DNA of 22,275 nucleotides from contig DATBFX010000246.1 in NCBI GenBank assembly GCA_036558305.1, positions 1-22,275 of the forward strand. Direction: 5' to 3'. This document shows, in pieces, positions 21,110 through 22,275 of this stretch. The stretch's first letter is position 1. The number at the start of each line of letters is the position of its first letter. The stretch comes from DATBFX01 sp036558305 (GTDB lineage: Bacteria; Chloroflexota; Chloroflexia; Thermomicrobiales; UBA6265). Below the pieces are notes generated by a model that was not told where the DNA came from, did not search any database, and saw only the letters and a program-made list of their open reading frames with translations. Both the position numbers and the translations under genes were made by a program.

Positions 21110-22275
21110 ATGGGATCGCTGCTGATCGCGCATGCCGACCTCGTCGTCACGATGGACGACCGAGATGACCGCATCGTGGACGGCGGCATCGCGATCGTCG
21201 ACAACGTGATCCGCCGGATCGCGCCGACCGCCGAATTGTCCAAATCGGCGGACGAGACGATCGACGCCCGCGGCATGATTCTCTTGCCGGGACTCGTCAA
21301 CACCCACCACCACTTCTACCAGACGCTGACCCGCAACCTGCCCGCCGCCCAAAACGCCAAGCTGTTCGATTGGCTCGTCGTCCACTACCCGATCTGGGCG
21401 CGACTGACGCCGGAGGCGATCGCGGTCAGCACGAAGATCGCCCTCGCCGAGCTGGTGCTCTCCGGTTGCACGACGACCAGCGACCACACCTACCTCTGGC
21501 CGAACGGGGCGCGGATCGACGACCAGATCGAAGCGGCGCTGGCGATGGGCGTCCGCTTCCACGCCGCCCGCGGCTCGATGTCGGTCGGCGAGTCGAAAGG
21601 CGGTTTGCCACCCGATTCGGTGGTCGAAGACGAGGACGCGATCCTGCGCGATTGCCGCCGCGCGATCGAGACCTACCACGATCCGAATCGCTACGCGATG
21701 CTGCGGATCGTCCTGGCACCCTGCTCGCCCTTCTCCGTTTCGCCGCACCTGATGCGCCAGAGCGTCGAACTGGCGCGCTCCTACGGCGTCCACGTCCACA
21801 CGCATCTGGCGGAAACGCGGGACGAGGAGGACTACTGCCGGCAGGTGTTCGGCAAGACCCCGGTCGAGTTGGCGGAGGACCTCGGTTGGACGGGCACGGA
21901 CGTCTGGCACGCGCACGCCGTCCACGCCCACCCGCCGGAAGTCCGGCGACTCGGCGCCACCCGGACCGGCATCGCCCATTGCCCGACCTCGAACATGCGG
22001 CTCGCCTCGGGGATCGCCCCCGTCCGCTCCTGGCTCGCCGCCGGTTGCCGCGTCGGTCTCGGCGTCGACGGTTCCGCTTCCAACGACGGCAGCCACCTGC
22101 TGGCCGAGGCCCGGCAGGCGATGCTGCTCCAGCGCGTCGCCGCCGGACCGGCTGCCCTCACCGCCACCGAAACACTCCGCCTCGCCACCCGCGGCGGCGC
22201 CGAGGTCCTGGGTCGGGACGACGTCGGCGTCCTGGCACCGGGCATGGCCGCCGACCTGATCGGTTTCCGCCTCGA
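21110..22275 (+). CDS. 8-oxoguanine deaminase/chlorohydrolase-type amidohydrolase, 3' end outside window
   Basis: ATG 21110 follows GGGGAGAG and the frame stays open to the edge (388 codons), most of a protein usually about 450 residues long. Metal ligands of subtype III amidohydrolases are present: NTHHHFYQ (H66, H68), VHVHTHLAET, HAHAVHAH and GLGVDGSASND (catalytic Asp). QTLTRNLPAAQNAKLFDWL, DHTYLWPNG and HCPTSNMRLASGIAPV closely resemble 8-oxoguanine deaminase and the related atrazine and melamine hydrolases. The likely reaction is hydrolytic deamination of an oxidised or ordinary purine, or a triazine, in the cytoplasm. Exact substrate uncertain. Confidence 0.88.
   Translation, partial: MGSLLIAHADLVVTMDDRDDRIVDGGIAIVDNVIRRIAPTAELSKSADETIDARGMILLPGLVNTHHHFYQTLTRNLPAAQNAKLFDWLVVHYPIWARLTPEAIAVSTKIALAELVLSGCTTTSDHTYLWPNGARIDDQIEAALAMGVRFHAARGSMSVGESKGGLPPDSVVEDEDAILRDCRRAIETYHDPNRYAMLRIVLAPCSPFSVSPHLMRQSVELARSYGVHVHTHLAETRDEEDYCRQVFGKTPVELAEDLGWTGTDVWHAHAVHAHPPEVRRLGATRTGIAHCPTSNMRLASGIAPVRSWLAAGCRVGLGVDGSASNDGSHLLAEARQAMLLQRVAAGPAALTATETLRLATRGGAEVLGRDDVGVLAPGMAADLIGFRL

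Overview
The window is very GC-rich, with codons ending mostly in G or C. Gene content resembles a Chloroflexota genome, probably a Thermomicrobia relative: a Tat-type NMT1/THI5 uptake system, a secreted protein of a kind common in that phylum, a sigma factor fused to a DUF151 nuclease domain, and an eCIS-type cargo protein. The phylum is inferred from gene families; no rRNA or tRNA gene was seen.

Region 1 (1-5324) looks like accessory, phage-derived DNA. A minus-strand cassette (1-2619) runs from an M23/SH3 peptidoglycan hydrolase, split by a one-base frameshift, into four tiny proteins joined by overlapping stop/start codons and then an unknown protein cut by the window edge. A plus-strand secreted protein follows (2975-4006). 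Next come two minus-strand genes (4112-5120), one unknown and one a small zinc ribbon. Each has a similar leader element, and upstream of both lies a LexA-type operator inside a promoter.

Region 2 (5325-9922) is a plus-strand ABC import operon of the NitT/TauT/thiamine-precursor class: binding protein, a stand-alone RarA C-terminal-like protein, ATPase and a double-length fused permease. Long inverted repeats made of 7-bp units lie on both sides of the RarA-like gene.

Region 3 (9923-12970) holds a minus-strand winged-helix regulator divergent from a plus-strand ABC-2 exporter cassette (small PLDc_N-like membrane protein, ATPase, permease). The module ends in a 90%-identical copy of the last 175 bp of the importer permease gene, so it sits between direct repeats of that 3' end.

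Region 4 (13096-19000) carries a GNAT acetyltransferase, a minus-strand pair (eCIS-type cargo protein with two annexin-like repeats plus a carboxypeptidase-regulatory-like protein), a MATE exporter with an unusual N-terminal extension, and a chloramphenicol-phosphotransferase-like kinase. Two copies of an ECF42-like promoter motif occur here, one directly upstream of the MATE gene.

Region 5 (19110-22275) has the ECF sigma factor fused to a bifunctional-nuclease domain, a small HTH protein, and a divergent amidohydrolase of the 8-oxoguanine deaminase/chlorohydrolase family that runs off the right edge.
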